41,031 nt of DNA from an uncultured Clostridia bacterium (lineage in GTDB: Bacteria > Bacillota > Clostridia > Christensenellales > CAG-138), in NCBI GenBank assembly GCA_934633695.1, contig CAKTYT010000016.1, positions 1-41,031 on the forward strand. Direction: 5' to 3'. Position 1 is the first letter of the stretch, and each line of letters begins with the position of its first letter. The position numbers and the translations under genes are program-made. Positions 24,386-32,564 of this stretch are shown piece after piece. The notes beneath the pieces were generated by a model. It saw only the letters and a list, made by a program, of their open reading frames with translations. It ran no database searches and was not told the origin of the DNA.

Positions 24386-25735
24386 TTATTTACCAACGCA
24401 GAACCTTGAAAAAATCCTATCCAGCACATCTTCTCCGACTTCACGACCAGTTATTTCACCAAGATGTGAAAGAGCCGACTGCACACTCACCGCCGCAAGA
24501 TCCGTCTGCCCCGCCGCCTGTGCATCAATTAAATCTTCCCTGGCCCGTATCAGGCATTCAATATGCCTCTCGTTTGTGACAATTGCCCTTTCACCATGTG
24601 AAAATCCGAGTCTGCTGCAGATCGCACTGCATAGTTTGTCAATCCCTTCACCGGTTTCACAGCTGATGACAATACATTCCGCTTCATTTACCATATTATG
24701 AATCAATTCCGCTTTATGTTCGCATTCTTCGTTGTCAATATCAGCCTTGTTTATGACGGCGATAGCGTTTTTTCCGAGATAGTCCTCTGCAATTTTACAA
24801 TCCCATCGTGAAAATTCGGCTGTACCGTCAAACATTGCAAGAATAACTTCCGCCGTTTGGGCATATTCGACGGCTCTCTCTATGCCGATTACTTCAACTT
24901 CGTCCTGTGCATCGTGCATTCCGGCAGTATCCGTCAGCCGAACGGGAATCCCGCAAATGTCCACCTTCTCTTCGATTATGTCCCTTGTCGTACCCGCAAC
25001 CTTGGTAACAATTGCACGCTCCGTCCCTGTCAATACATTCATGAGACTGGACTTTCCAACATTCGGTTTTCCTACAATGACGACCCTCGCACCTTCACGA
25101 AGAATCCGGCTGTGACCGCCGTTATTTATGAGTATTTCGATCTTTGATATGTTTTTCGCAAGGCAATGTTCTGCATCGGACATGACCTCATCTTCCATTT
25201 CTTCGGGATAATCCATAGCAGCAAAAAGCTCACTCATGAAATCAATAAGTAACTCTTCAATCGAGTTGATTTCACGGCTCAAGCTGCCCTTTAGCTGCTC
25301 GAGAGCCGCATCCGCGCTTCTCTTCGTATCTGAAAGAATGAGATCCATTACCGCATCAGCCTGAACGAGATCCATTTTACCATTCATGAATGCTCTTTTT
25401 GTGAATTCACCCGGTGCTGCCATACGCAGTCCTTTCCGGGCAAGGAGTTGCGACACTGCATTGGACACGGCATACGAACCATGTATACTGACTTCAAACA
25501 TGTCCTCGCCGGTATACGAAGCGGGGCCCTTGAAATAGACTGCCATTACCTCATCGATTGTATTCTCCCCATCCACCAATCTTCCGTATGAAAACAGTCT
25601 CGGCTCAATCTTCCCCGTAAAGATTTCGGATAAAACTCTTTTTGAATCGCTTCCTGTTACTCTGAAAACAGCAATCGCACCGCCCACCGGAGTGGACAGT
25701 GCGAAAACGGTATCTGTTGTATTGTCAATACACAT
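24386..25735 (-). CDS. mnmE: tRNA uridine-5-carboxymethylaminomethyl modification GTPase MnmE
   Basis: A 449-residue MnmE (TrmE), which with MnmG modifies U34 of certain tRNAs. It has the N-terminal tetrahydrofolate-binding domain (about 1-118), a helical domain, and an inserted G domain with GKPNVGKS (222-229), the TTRD switch, DTAG (269-272) and NKAD. The C-terminal FCVGK retains the family cysteine (C446). It starts 5 bp after jag. The usual downstream mnmG is absent; glgP follows instead. Confidence 0.97.
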   Translation of the reverse strand: MCIDNTTDTVFALSTPVGGAIAVFRVTGSDSKRVLSEIFTGKIEPRLFSYGRLVDGENTIDEVMAVYFKGPASYTGEDMFEVSIHGSYAVSNAVSQLLARKGLRMAAPGEFTKRAFMNGKMDLVQADAVMDLILSDTKRSADAALEQLKGSLSREINSIEELLIDFMSELFAAMDYPEEMEDEVMSDAEHCLAKNISKIEILINNGGHSRILREGARVVIVGKPNVGKSSLMNVLTGTERAIVTKVAGTTRDIIEEKVDICGIPVRLTDTAGMHDAQDEVEVIGIERAVEYAQTAEVILAMFDGTAEFSRWDCKIAEDYLGKNAIAVINKADIDNEECEHKAELIHNMVNEAECIVISCETGEGIDKLCSAICSRLGFSHGERAIVTNERHIECLIRAREDLIDAQAAGQTDLAAVSVQSALSHLGEITGREVGEDVLDRIFSRFCVGK

Positions 25736-25740
25736 GATAA

Positions 25741-27060
25741 TTATTCTTCTGCTTCAACGACGGGAGCGGCTTCCTTAACGGAACTTTCTGTTGATTCAAC
25801 TCTTGCCGCGTCCTGTTTCTTGTTGTAGTCATTTCTCCTGTTGGAATAGTTCCTGTTTTTCCTTTTGGGGGTAACAACAACGCGACGATTCGGTTCTTCG
25901 CCCTCGCTGTGCGTGGCCACAAAGGGGTTGCTCTGAAGGGCAGAGTGGAGAATACGCCTCTCGTAAGGATTCATGGGTTCAAGAATCCTCGCCTTGCCCG
26001 TTGCTTTCACCTGTTGAGCCACACGCTTTGCAAGCTTTACGAGAGTCTCTTCGCGTTTTTCACGGTAATCCTCGGTGTTGATCGTTATCCTCGTATAACC
26101 TTCGGTCTTGCGGTTACGATTGACGACGAGAGAGGTAAGATACTGGATGGAATCGAGTGTTTCGCCCCTGTGACCAATGAGGACGCCCATAGCATCGCTG
26201 TCAATACGCAGTTTCGCAGTACCGTCTTCAACGGCAGCAAGCACTTTGCCTTCGATGCCCATATGTTCGATAAGCCCCTTAACGAATTCTGCTGCGGGGC
26301 AGCCTTCTGCCGCTTCTTCCGTATAATTAACCGGTTCCGCTTCGACCTTCTGCTCAGTCTGAACCGGCTGTTCCGGCTTTTCTGTACGGGGAGCACCGTT
26401 CTTTTTTTTGTTGCTCGCAGACTTTGCAGGTTTTTTCTTGTAAGTTTCCCTGTGGTCTGCCTCATCAGCCAAAGCTTCGGCTTCGTGAACAATTTTTGAA
26501 ATATGTTCCTCTTTTTTGTTATCAGTCTTTGCACCTATGTCGAAACGCATTGATGATTTGCCGGAAAGGTCAAGGCTCGTTGCTTCGCCGATCGAATCAT
26601 CCTCAAGAGTTTCTATACCTGAGTCTGCGGTTTCATCGTCTGTCTTGCCCTGTGCGGCGAACATCTCATCAATGCTCTTATAGGGCTTTCTTCTTTCGGG
26701 ACGACGGCGTTCGGTACGCTTTTCTTCAGATACTCTGTTCTCAGATTGGTCTTCCTTGGGTTTTACCGCATTTCTTTCTTCACTGCGGCTGCCGTCACGA
26801 TGGTTCATCCGACCCTCACGACGTTCACGCCTTTCACTTCTTTCACGCTCTCGCTCCGCCTTGAAATCCGGGACGACAACCTCTTCCGGAAGTTTTTCGG
26901 TGAGACGAACCTTTGCGGGCTTGGCACCGATGCCGAGAATGCCCTTTGTCTCCATCTGAATGATGTCAATTGTCACTTCATCTATGGAAATTCCCAGCTG
27001 CTGCAGACCGCTGAAAATTGCCGCATCAACGGATTTGCCCGTTGCTTCTATTGAACGCAT
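25741..27060 (-). CDS. jag: Jag/KhpB RNA-binding protein with extended linker
   Basis: A 439-residue Jag homologue. An N-terminal Jag domain (1-55, ending ETKGILGIGAKPAKVRL) is followed by an unusually long, highly charged and repetitive linker (about 65-250), a KH domain with GVLIGHRGE, an R3H domain (NPYERRILHSALQ, then VATHSEGE) and a basic/acidic tail. Typical Jag proteins are 200-250 residues long; the extra length is almost all linker. KhpB with KhpA binds RNA and affects cell division and wall synthesis in Firmicutes. It sits between yidC and mnmE as usual. Confidence 0.93.
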   Translation of the reverse strand: MRSIEATGKSVDAAIFSGLQQLGISIDEVTIDIIQMETKGILGIGAKPAKVRLTEKLPEEVVVPDFKAERERERSERRERREGRMNHRDGSRSEERNAVKPKEDQSENRVSEEKRTERRRPERRKPYKSIDEMFAAQGKTDDETADSGIETLEDDSIGEATSLDLSGKSSMRFDIGAKTDNKKEEHISKIVHEAEALADEADHRETYKKKPAKSASNKKKNGAPRTEKPEQPVQTEQKVEAEPVNYTEEAAEGCPAAEFVKGLIEHMGIEGKVLAAVEDGTAKLRIDSDAMGVLIGHRGETLDSIQYLTSLVVNRNRKTEGYTRITINTEDYREKREETLVKLAKRVAQQVKATGKARILEPMNPYERRILHSALQSNPFVATHSEGEEPNRRVVVTPKRKNRNYSNRRNDYNKKQDAARVESTESSVKEAAPVVEAEE

Positions 27061-27152
27061 TGTTTCTGTCCTTTCGGTGTTAAAATGTGCAGACGGGACG
27101 GGAGAGGCACCGTCATAACAATCATCCGCCTGCCGATAGTGTAATTAGTGCA

Positions 27153-28151
27153 TTATTTTGTGACTTTTTGCGTATTTCCTTCTTTGTTCATCGCCCAGTT
27201 GATGACAGTGCCTGTTGCAATTTGGATCATGCTGCTAAGCACCCAGTAGAGGGCGAACGCTGACGTTGAAGTCATACAGAACCAGATACTCATGAGCGGG
27301 AACAGCCACATCATGAAATTCATCTGTTTTTGCTGCTTTGCGGCAGCAGGATTATTCTTCTGGGTCTGCTTCTGCGAAATCCATGCTGACAGGAACTGGA
27401 ACACGGCAGCAAGAATAGGCAGTATGCACCATCCGTTATTATAACCGCTTGTGTACTGACTCATCAGCTCGTCATATGCCTTCTGAGCTTCATCTGTCGG
27501 CAGCAGTGACATCGAGTCCGTCTCAAATTGACCTTTTGCAATCCCGTTTTCGCAGAAAACGTTCCAGATTTCTTCACCTTCAACCTTTTCGCCGTTGAGC
27601 TTTGTGTAACCCTTGCGGAAAATAACAAGATTTTCAAGTTTCGGATAGCTTTTAACATTCTGTGCCGTCGGTACGACAGGTGAGAATATGCTGTCGGGCT
27701 GCCAAACGTTCGTTATCCACAACAATTTGAAGCTGTCGTAGGTTTCTTCAGCCTGTTTAGGCTCTGTTATAGTTTCGTAAGTGAGCTTAATTGTCTGCTC
27801 ATATCCCCAAAAGCGGAATGCGGCAAGGAACGAGAAGAAAATGGGTAGTGTCAGAAGCATAGGAAGGCAACCTGCAAGCATGCTGACACCGTTTTCTTTC
27901 ATCAGCTTGCTCTGTTCCTGCTGGAGCTTCTGAGGATTATTCGCATAGCGCTCCTGGAGCTTTTCAATCTCCGGTTGAAGAGCCGCCTGCTGACGTTGGG
28001 ACTTTCTGCTCTTGATATCCGGAAAAATCTGAACTGCTCTCAGTACGAGCGTTACAATAAGGATAGTCAAAAAGTAGCTGTTTCCGAGAACGCTGTACAG
28101 CCACCGCACAAGATAGAAAAACCACTCGGTGAGAAAGAAATCGTTTACCAT
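27153..28151 (-). CDS. yidC: Membrane protein insertase YidC/OxaA
   Basis: A 332-residue YidC-family insertase that places proteins in the membrane with or without SecYEG. Hydrophobic segments lie near 25-42, 92-115, 240-258, 278-295 and 297-315. The conserved arginine of the hydrophilic groove is R38 (TLVLRAV) and the charged coiled-coil cytoplasmic loop spans about 45-90. The external loop between the second and third segments (about 117-238) is roughly twice the usual size. I use the ATG at 28151 with AAAGGA four bases upstream; the longer reading to 28226 lacks a site. There is no lipobox signal peptide. Confidence 0.92.
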   Translation of the reverse strand: MVNDFFLTEWFFYLVRWLYSVLGNSYFLTILIVTLVLRAVQIFPDIKSRKSQRQQAALQPEIEKLQERYANNPQKLQQEQSKLMKENGVSMLAGCLPMLLTLPIFFSFLAAFRFWGYEQTIKLTYETITEPKQAEETYDSFKLLWITNVWQPDSIFSPVVPTAQNVKSYPKLENLVIFRKGYTKLNGEKVEGEEIWNVFCENGIAKGQFETDSMSLLPTDEAQKAYDELMSQYTSGYNNGWCILPILAAVFQFLSAWISQKQTQKNNPAAAKQQKQMNFMMWLFPLMSIWFCMTSTSAFALYWVLSSMIQIATGTVINWAMNKEGNTQKVTK

Positions 28152-28293
28152 TTTTATCCTTTCCGATTCATCGGTGGCAATAAATGCGGCACGACCGCCG
28201 TTTCGTTCTTGCTTTGCCCGCCGCACTTGCCATCGTCAGATTTCAATTACTTTGATTTTGCGAATATGTCTCCGGCAAACACTAAATCCGGCT

Positions 28294-28536
28294 TCATTCG
28301 CCCTTTTTCGGGGGTACCGGGTCGTAACCGCCCTTTGAGAATGGATTGCACCTGAGTATTCGCCAAATCGCATATATGCTGCCCCGAAAGGCTCCATGCA
28401 TGCGAATTGCCTGCATTGCATATTCGGAACATGTCGGTCGATAGCGGCAATGCGGTCCCGTCATTGGCGAGACATAATTCTGATATATCCTCACAATGAA
28501 CATCAGAACACGAGCAGGAAAGCTAATTTCCTTCAA
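28294..28536 (-). CDS. yidD: Membrane protein insertion efficiency factor YidD
   Basis: An 80-residue YidD: an amphipathic N-terminal helix, then the family signature RIYQNYVSPMTGPHCRYRPTCSEYA with its three cysteines, and CNPFSKGGYDPVP at the end. It acts near YidC in membrane protein insertion. No ATG suits the length; I choose a TTG at 28536 with GGAGG seven bases upstream, which overlaps the end of rnpA by about 12 bp. An internal ATG at 28503 would cut off the helix. Confidence 0.85.
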   Translation of the reverse strand: MKEISFPARVLMFIVRIYQNYVSPMTGPHCRYRPTCSEYAMQAIRMHGAFRGSIYAIWRILRCNPFSKGGYDPVPPKKGE

Positions 28537-28903
28537 CAGGAGACCTCCCCTGCGGCGAGCGAATCCCGTTAACAATAAGTCCCGCTTTTTTCAGCATATA
28601 ACGCATTGACGCTTCGATATCCGGCAAAGCAGCATCAACAACTGCATACTTTGCAATGATAATAAGCTTATACCCTCTTTTTATATCGGGAATAAGGGGG
28701 GTGATCGCCTCCCTTAACCTGCGTTTTATGCGATTTCTGGTTACAGCGTTGCCCAATTTTTTACTCACCGAGAAGCCGATTTTAACCTCATCCAGCTTCC
28801 CTTTGGCATAAATCAACACCATGCCCCTCGAGCCGACAGACTTGCCTGCACGGTACGCATAGCGAAATTCTTTATTCCGTTTGAGAGAATAGTAACGCTT
28901 CAC
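28523..28903 (-). CDS. rnpA: Ribonuclease P protein component
   Basis: A 126-residue RnpA that binds the RNase P RNA and helps mature tRNA 5' ends. The signature RNR segment (GNAVTRNRIKRRLREA) and the N-terminal KRYYSLKRNKEFRYAYRAGKS are intact. I choose a GTG at 28903 with AGG eight bases upstream because family members begin at this KRYYSL/KxxxLKKN point; an ATG at 28939 would add 12 residues without a ribosome site. Confidence 0.93.
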   Translation of the reverse strand: MKRYYSLKRNKEFRYAYRAGKSVGSRGMVLIYAKGKLDEVKIGFSVSKKLGNAVTRNRIKRRLREAITPLIPDIKRGYKLIIIAKYAVVDAALPDIEASMRYMLKKAGLIVNGIRSPQGRSPVEGN

Positions 28904-29019
28904 AAAATTAACCTGCCGCACTGTACGCAAAAACCGCATACCCCGACATTACTGCCGGACGCATAAGCAATGGTATGCAGCCCTACTCGCTCCGGTGGGC
29001 GAATCGGTACAAATACAGC

Positions 29020-29043
29020 AAAAAATTACGGAGATACTCCGTA
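29020..29043 (-). terminator. Terminator/attenuator between rpmH and rnpA
   Basis: TACGGAG pairs with CTCCGTA around TAT, followed on the minus strand by ATTTTTT. It lies about 100 bp after rpmH and 117 bp before rnpA, so it should reduce transcription of rnpA and the genes beyond relative to rpmH. A second GC-rich hairpin without a T-tract lies at about 29102-29125. Confidence 0.7.
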
Positions 29044-29144
29044 CCGGAAAATGTCCTGGCATGGGGCTGACCGACTGAACCGGTGCCCTTTCCTATGCAG
29101 TCCCGCAGCATCAGCGCTGCGGCTGCACTGTCCACCGCAAAAGA

Positions 29145-29279
29145 TTATGCGGAGAGCTTTTTCCTGCCCTTGAGACGCCTGCGAGCGAGAACATTGCGGC
29201 CATTAGCAGTGCTCATACGTTTACGGAAACCATGAACCTTCTTCCGCTGCCTTACTTTGGGCTGATAAGTCATCTTCAT
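29145..29279 (-). CDS. rpmH: 50S ribosomal protein L34
   Basis: A 44-residue L34 that I translated from the sequence: MKMTYQPKVRQRKKVHGF at the start, then the conserved RKRMSTANGRNVLARRRLKGRKKLSA. It is a small basic protein of the large ribosomal subunit. GAGG lies nine bases before the first ATG; the third codon is also ATG and could be the start. It is the first gene of the rnpA-yidD-yidC-jag-mnmE cluster. Confidence 0.95.
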   Translation of the reverse strand: MKMTYQPKVRQRKKVHGFRKRMSTANGRNVLARRRLKGRKKLSA

Positions 29280-29356
29280 GATACAGTACCTCTTTCTTCA
29301 AATAGTATCTACAAGGGACAGGCCACGACGGCTACCCCATAGTGTCACAAGTACTT

Positions 29357-29386
29357 ATTATATCCGCTTGATGTATCTTCTGTCAA
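29357..29386 (-). promoter_or_regulatory. Consensus promoter of the rpmH cluster
   Basis: Perfect TTGACA, 18-bp spacer, perfect TATAAT on the minus strand, about 78 bp ahead of rpmH. No DnaA-box cluster is visible between 29280 and 29494. Confidence 0.85.
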
Positions 29387-29448
29387 GGAGAAATTTGCGT
29401 TTCAGAGCCAATTTCAGGTGTATTTTTCGAAATATATTTCTGTTTGCG

Positions 29449-29484
29449 GTAAAAAAGAATGCGGCCGATGCACGACCGCACTCT
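29449..29484 (-). terminator. Terminator of the NlpC/P60 gene
   Basis: TGCGG pairs with CCGCA (with weaker inner pairing), followed by TTCTTTTTT on the minus strand, 11 bp after the stop codon. Confidence 0.75.
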
Positions 29485-29494
29485 CAAGCTGATA

Positions 29495-31291
29495 TTACCT
29501 GAATATTCTGAACGAACAGATGAATACCTTGTGCCAGTAATTGGAACTGAAGCTTCTTACGACGACCTTACCCTTCGACTGTGAAGCATCGATCATTGTC
29601 CAATTGCCCAATGCAATTCCCACATGGCCCTGATAAACAATGACGTCGCCGCGTTTGACTTTGTTAATATTGTTATTGCGTTGATATCTTGTCGTATTGG
29701 CCCACATATGGCTCGTCATGTAGCCCTGTGAGACACCTGCTCTGTTAAGACACCAGTAGACAAAGCCTGAACAATCGAATACATTGGGACCCTTTCCGCC
29801 GCGAACGTACTTGCAGCCAACCTTGGTCATAGCAATTTTGATGAAGTTCTCTATCTTTGCCGCTGCATCACCGCCAACATCTCCACCGCCGCCGTTTCCG
29901 CCGCCATTGTTGCCGCCGCCACCGGTATTTCCACCGTTTCCGCCGCCGTTGTTTCCACCGCCGCTACCGCCATCGGTGACCGGATTCTTTGCGGGAACCG
30001 CATTTTCAGAAAAGAGAGCACTCATTGTTCTTCTTCCGACCGTCCCGTCCTGTGAAAGCGAGTTATTCTTTTGGAAAAGCTTCACGGCCTTTTCTGTCAA
30101 TGCCGTAAAGTAGCTGTTAATATCCTTTGCCTTAAGATAGTTCAGTTCGTAAAGCCTGCGCTGAATGTTTAGTACATCCGAGCCGTTCATGCCGTAGCTG
30201 AGTGCATTGCCCTTCGCATTGTCGCTCATAAGCAGCTCTCGGGTTGATGGTCCGAGGTTGCCGTCGGAAATGAGAGAATTAAGCTCTTGGAACCTCTTCA
30301 CAGCCATTTGAGTGTCTTTGCCGTAAACGCCATCAGGTTCGGTGGTGAGATAGCCGAGAGTCTGAAGCCTGTTCTGGTACTGAAGAATCTCATCACCGCT
30401 GTCGCCGAACTTAAAGGATTTGCCGACAGCATCAGGGCTGTAAAGTGCTTCTTTAGTGTTTTTGCCGACCTTGCCGTCAACATCAAGACTGTTTTCCCTT
30501 TGAAAATCTATTACCGCATTGTAGGTCGATTCATCAAAGAATCCCTTCTGATAGTCTTTGAGATAACCCAGTTCATAGAGACGGGTTTGAATAAATTCAA
30601 CATCACTGCCCTCGTCATTAAGAACGGTCATATAGACCTTTGCCTCTGCACTCATCAATTTAGCATATGTATCATAGGTCAGCAGACCCGTGACCTCTAT
30701 ATCGTTGCGGCGTTGAAACGCCTTAATAGCATTTTCCGTTATGCTTCCGAAATAGTCCGTCGGTTCATCCTGATCCATATACCACAGCTCCATAAGCCTC
30801 TGCTGAACCTCGGGTATCGCCTCGCTGTGTTCGCCCCTTACCGCGACATCGGGTGCCGTTGTCGGTTTAACACTTACACTGCTGCCAAATTCCGGAATAA
30901 CCACGCCTTCGCCCGGAAACGACGTCACGTTGACCTCCGGTGCGTTCTTTGTCGAATGATCATAGTCATTGTCGGCAAGCGTATTTCTGTGTTCAACGTC
31001 AAGGGCAAATATTTTCTTGCCTGTATCAACGATCTGCTGAGGAACATTTGTAACAAGAGCTCCAATCGCTGTGACTCCTATAAGAATGACGGCTGCACCT
31101 GTCCATATAACAGCCTTTTTATGCCGGGACAAAAAACCCGGAATTAATTTTGCAAAATCAGTTATCTTTCTGAGTACGAAACATACCCATGCCCAAGCTG
31201 AATTTTTCTCATGACTTTTGTTTGCTTTGCGGAAAGCCACACGCTTCGTTTCCGCAGTTGACTTTGACGTCTTTGAGAACAGTCCTTTCAT
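29495..31291 (-). CDS. Cell-wall NlpC/P60 endopeptidase with four peptidoglycan-binding repeats
   Basis: A 598-residue protein. A basic cytoplasmic N-terminus (about 1-55) leads to one membrane helix (about 58-80), then four peptidoglycan-binding (PG_binding_1) repeats of about 65 residues (roughly 130-400), each with the FQ...N.L..DG.VG..T pattern. A glycine/asparagine linker (about 420-460) precedes a C-terminal NlpC/P60 domain with the catalytic cysteine in FDCSGF and histidine in GHVGIAL. The third polar residue position reads MIDAS. It likely cuts peptide stems of peptidoglycan outside the membrane. The ATG at 31291 has AAAGGAGG; the earlier codon at 31324 has no site. It sits where dnaA would normally be found upstream of rpmH. 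Confidence 0.88.
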   Translation of the reverse strand: MKGLFSKTSKSTAETKRVAFRKANKSHEKNSAWAWVCFVLRKITDFAKLIPGFLSRHKKAVIWTGAAVILIGVTAIGALVTNVPQQIVDTGKKIFALDVEHRNTLADNDYDHSTKNAPEVNVTSFPGEGVVIPEFGSSVSVKPTTAPDVAVRGEHSEAIPEVQQRLMELWYMDQDEPTDYFGSITENAIKAFQRRNDIEVTGLLTYDTYAKLMSAEAKVYMTVLNDEGSDVEFIQTRLYELGYLKDYQKGFFDESTYNAVIDFQRENSLDVDGKVGKNTKEALYSPDAVGKSFKFGDSGDEILQYQNRLQTLGYLTTEPDGVYGKDTQMAVKRFQELNSLISDGNLGPSTRELLMSDNAKGNALSYGMNGSDVLNIQRRLYELNYLKAKDINSYFTALTEKAVKLFQKNNSLSQDGTVGRRTMSALFSENAVPAKNPVTDGGSGGGNNGGGNGGNTGGGGNNGGGNGGGGDVGGDAAAKIENFIKIAMTKVGCKYVRGGKGPNVFDCSGFVYWCLNRAGVSQGYMTSHMWANTTRYQRNNNINKVKRGDVIVYQGHVGIALGNWTMIDASQSKGKVVVRSFSSNYWHKVFICSFRIFR

Positions 31292-31400
31292 ACTGCCTCC
31301 TTTCAATACAACTCTTTTTAACACGGTCGTGCTGCAAGAACCTATTTCCTCACAGCCAAATCGGATAGATTCTCCATCCTGCTACCCGAACGCTGAGCAT

Positions 31401-31429
31401 ATTATACCATTCATGTTTCCGAATTGCAA
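31401..31429 (-). promoter_or_regulatory. Sigma-A promoter of the NlpC/P60 gene
   Basis: TTGCAA, 17-bp spacer, perfect TATAAT on the minus strand, about 110 bp upstream of the start codon. Confidence 0.7.
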
Positions 31430-31433
31430 ATCT

Positions 31434-31502
31434 GCACTCGCGGATTATGTACTTTTTGTGTCAAATTTGCTTCAAAAATATGAATTTGCGAGTGTTTTTT
31501 TT
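31434..31502 (+). other. Terminator-like hairpin with no gene feeding it
   Basis: On the plus strand CACTCG (31436) pairs with CGAGTG, with an inner CAAATT/AATTTG stem and a 21-base bulge, directly followed by a run of T. It looks like a terminator, but the only gene to its left runs the other way. The A+T-rich remainder of the interval 31503-31670 shows no gene. Confidence 0.3.
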
Positions 31503-31670
31503 TAACATTCCAAGCATTTATCTTCAATTTGGTACTCTTTTTTCGCCTGTATTGCATATTTTTCGCGTTATCAATATTTCGTGTTTAAAATATATTATCT
31601 TTTTCGCAAAAAACCTCCGAAGCGGTCGATTTTCAGCGTTTTCTCAGGCTTTTTCAGGCTTTTTTTGAAG

Positions 31671-31718
31671 AAAAAAGAACCGTTTCCCCTTGTAATGTCA
31701 AAGAGGCTCCGGTTCTCT
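31671..31718 (-). terminator. Terminator of the TP-rich membrane protein gene
   Basis: AGAACCG pairs with CGGTTCT over a long loop, followed by TTTTTT on the minus strand. Confidence 0.65.
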
Positions 31719-31741
31719 CATCGCTGCTAAATTGCCAAACA

Positions 31742-32278
31742 TTACGGCTCATCCGTCTGTTCCGGGACATCGGTAGGTACCTGGGTCGGCTGCTGCGTTG
31801 GTTGCTCCGTCGGCACTTGCGTTGGCCGCTCAGTCGGAACGGGTGTCTCCGTTTCCTCAGGAGCGGGAGTATCCGTAGGTTCGGCAGTCGGCCTTGCCGT
31901 TGGTCTTCTCGTCGGGCGGGCAGTTGGCTCCTCGCTCGGCTGTGGAGTCTGTGTGATCTCCGGGGTATCAGTTGGCAATCCCGTTATATAGGGAGTGAAA
32001 ATCGGCGTATCCATCGGCGATGCCGGTACATCCGATGGTGAAGCTTCCGGCAATACAACGCCGGGTTCGGCAGTCGGCCTTTCTTCTTTATCAAGTTTTG
32101 GTCCTGCTGCATTCACAATCATGTTTGCTGCAAAAATCAGCACGGCAAGAACAACTGCCCCGATCGCAACAACCAGGGCAAGCAGTTTCATTTCACGTTT
32201 TCGCCTGTCATTTTCAATGTATTTTTTATAATCGTCAAACGAATAATTATCAACTACACAATTATCTTCTTTTTTCAT
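31742..32278 (-). CDS. Single-pass membrane protein with Thr-Pro-rich extracellular tail
   Basis: A 178-residue protein: a charged cytoplasmic N-terminus (1-30), one membrane helix (about 31-52), and an outside region that is almost all proline, threonine and glutamate, with PTxxPT-type units (about 100-178) and no cysteine or folded domain. Such tails act as extended spacers through the wall and may be glycosylated. The ribosome site is weak (GAGGG). The codon pattern gives tandem nucleotide repeats across 31750-31960, which are protein-coding and not a CRISPR. No function is assigned. Confidence 0.7.
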   Translation of the reverse strand: MKKEDNCVVDNYSFDDYKKYIENDRRKREMKLLALVVAIGAVVLAVLIFAANMIVNAAGPKLDKEERPTAEPGVVLPEASPSDVPASPMDTPIFTPYITGLPTDTPEITQTPQPSEEPTARPTRRPTARPTAEPTDTPAPEETETPVPTERPTQVPTEQPTQQPTQVPTDVPEQTDEP

Positions 32279-32347
32279 CAGCTTTCGCCCTCGTTCTTTG
32301 CACGGAATCTATCGCTACCCGCAGTCCCTGCGGTTTGCCGACACGCT

Positions 32348-32377
32348 ATTTTATTCTAAAACCGCAGTCATTGTCAA
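32348..32377 (-). promoter_or_regulatory. Candidate promoter of the TP-rich protein gene
   Basis: Perfect TTGACA, 18-bp spacer, TAAAAT on the minus strand, about 70 bp upstream of the start codon at 32278. Confidence 0.6.
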
Positions 32378-32506
32378 TACTGCCTGGAAATTCTGCCGAA
32401 AGAAATGACTTTCTCGACCTATCCCCCGTTTTTTTGACGGTTACTTCAATCAAACATCAATTAATGTTCTATCTATCCAGTTTTTTCGGCCTCCACTCGT
32501 CACATA

Positions 32507-32535
32507 TTGGTACCGCAAGTGTTTATCATTATAAC
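32507..32535 (+). promoter_or_regulatory. Candidate promoter of the SpoIIE-like gene
   Basis: TTGGTA, 17-bp spacer, TATAAC, about 30 bp upstream of the start codon at 32565. I see no clear Spo0A box. Confidence 0.5.
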
Positions 32536-32564
32536 ACAGTTCACAAAAGCGGAGGAATATTTGT

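Noticed and set aside
27713..27721. Perfect DnaA box TTATCCACA
   Set aside because: A single copy inside the yidC coding region with no cluster of boxes or A+T-rich unwinding element; it does not mark an origin.
29870..29980. GC-rich CCGCCG-type tandem repeats
   Set aside because: They encode the glycine/asparagine linker of the NlpC/P60 protein and are ordinary low-complexity coding sequence.
31750..31960. Short tandem nucleotide repeats that could suggest a CRISPR
   Set aside because: They are in frame and encode PTxxPT units of the TP-rich protein; there are no spacers of constant length and no cas genes.
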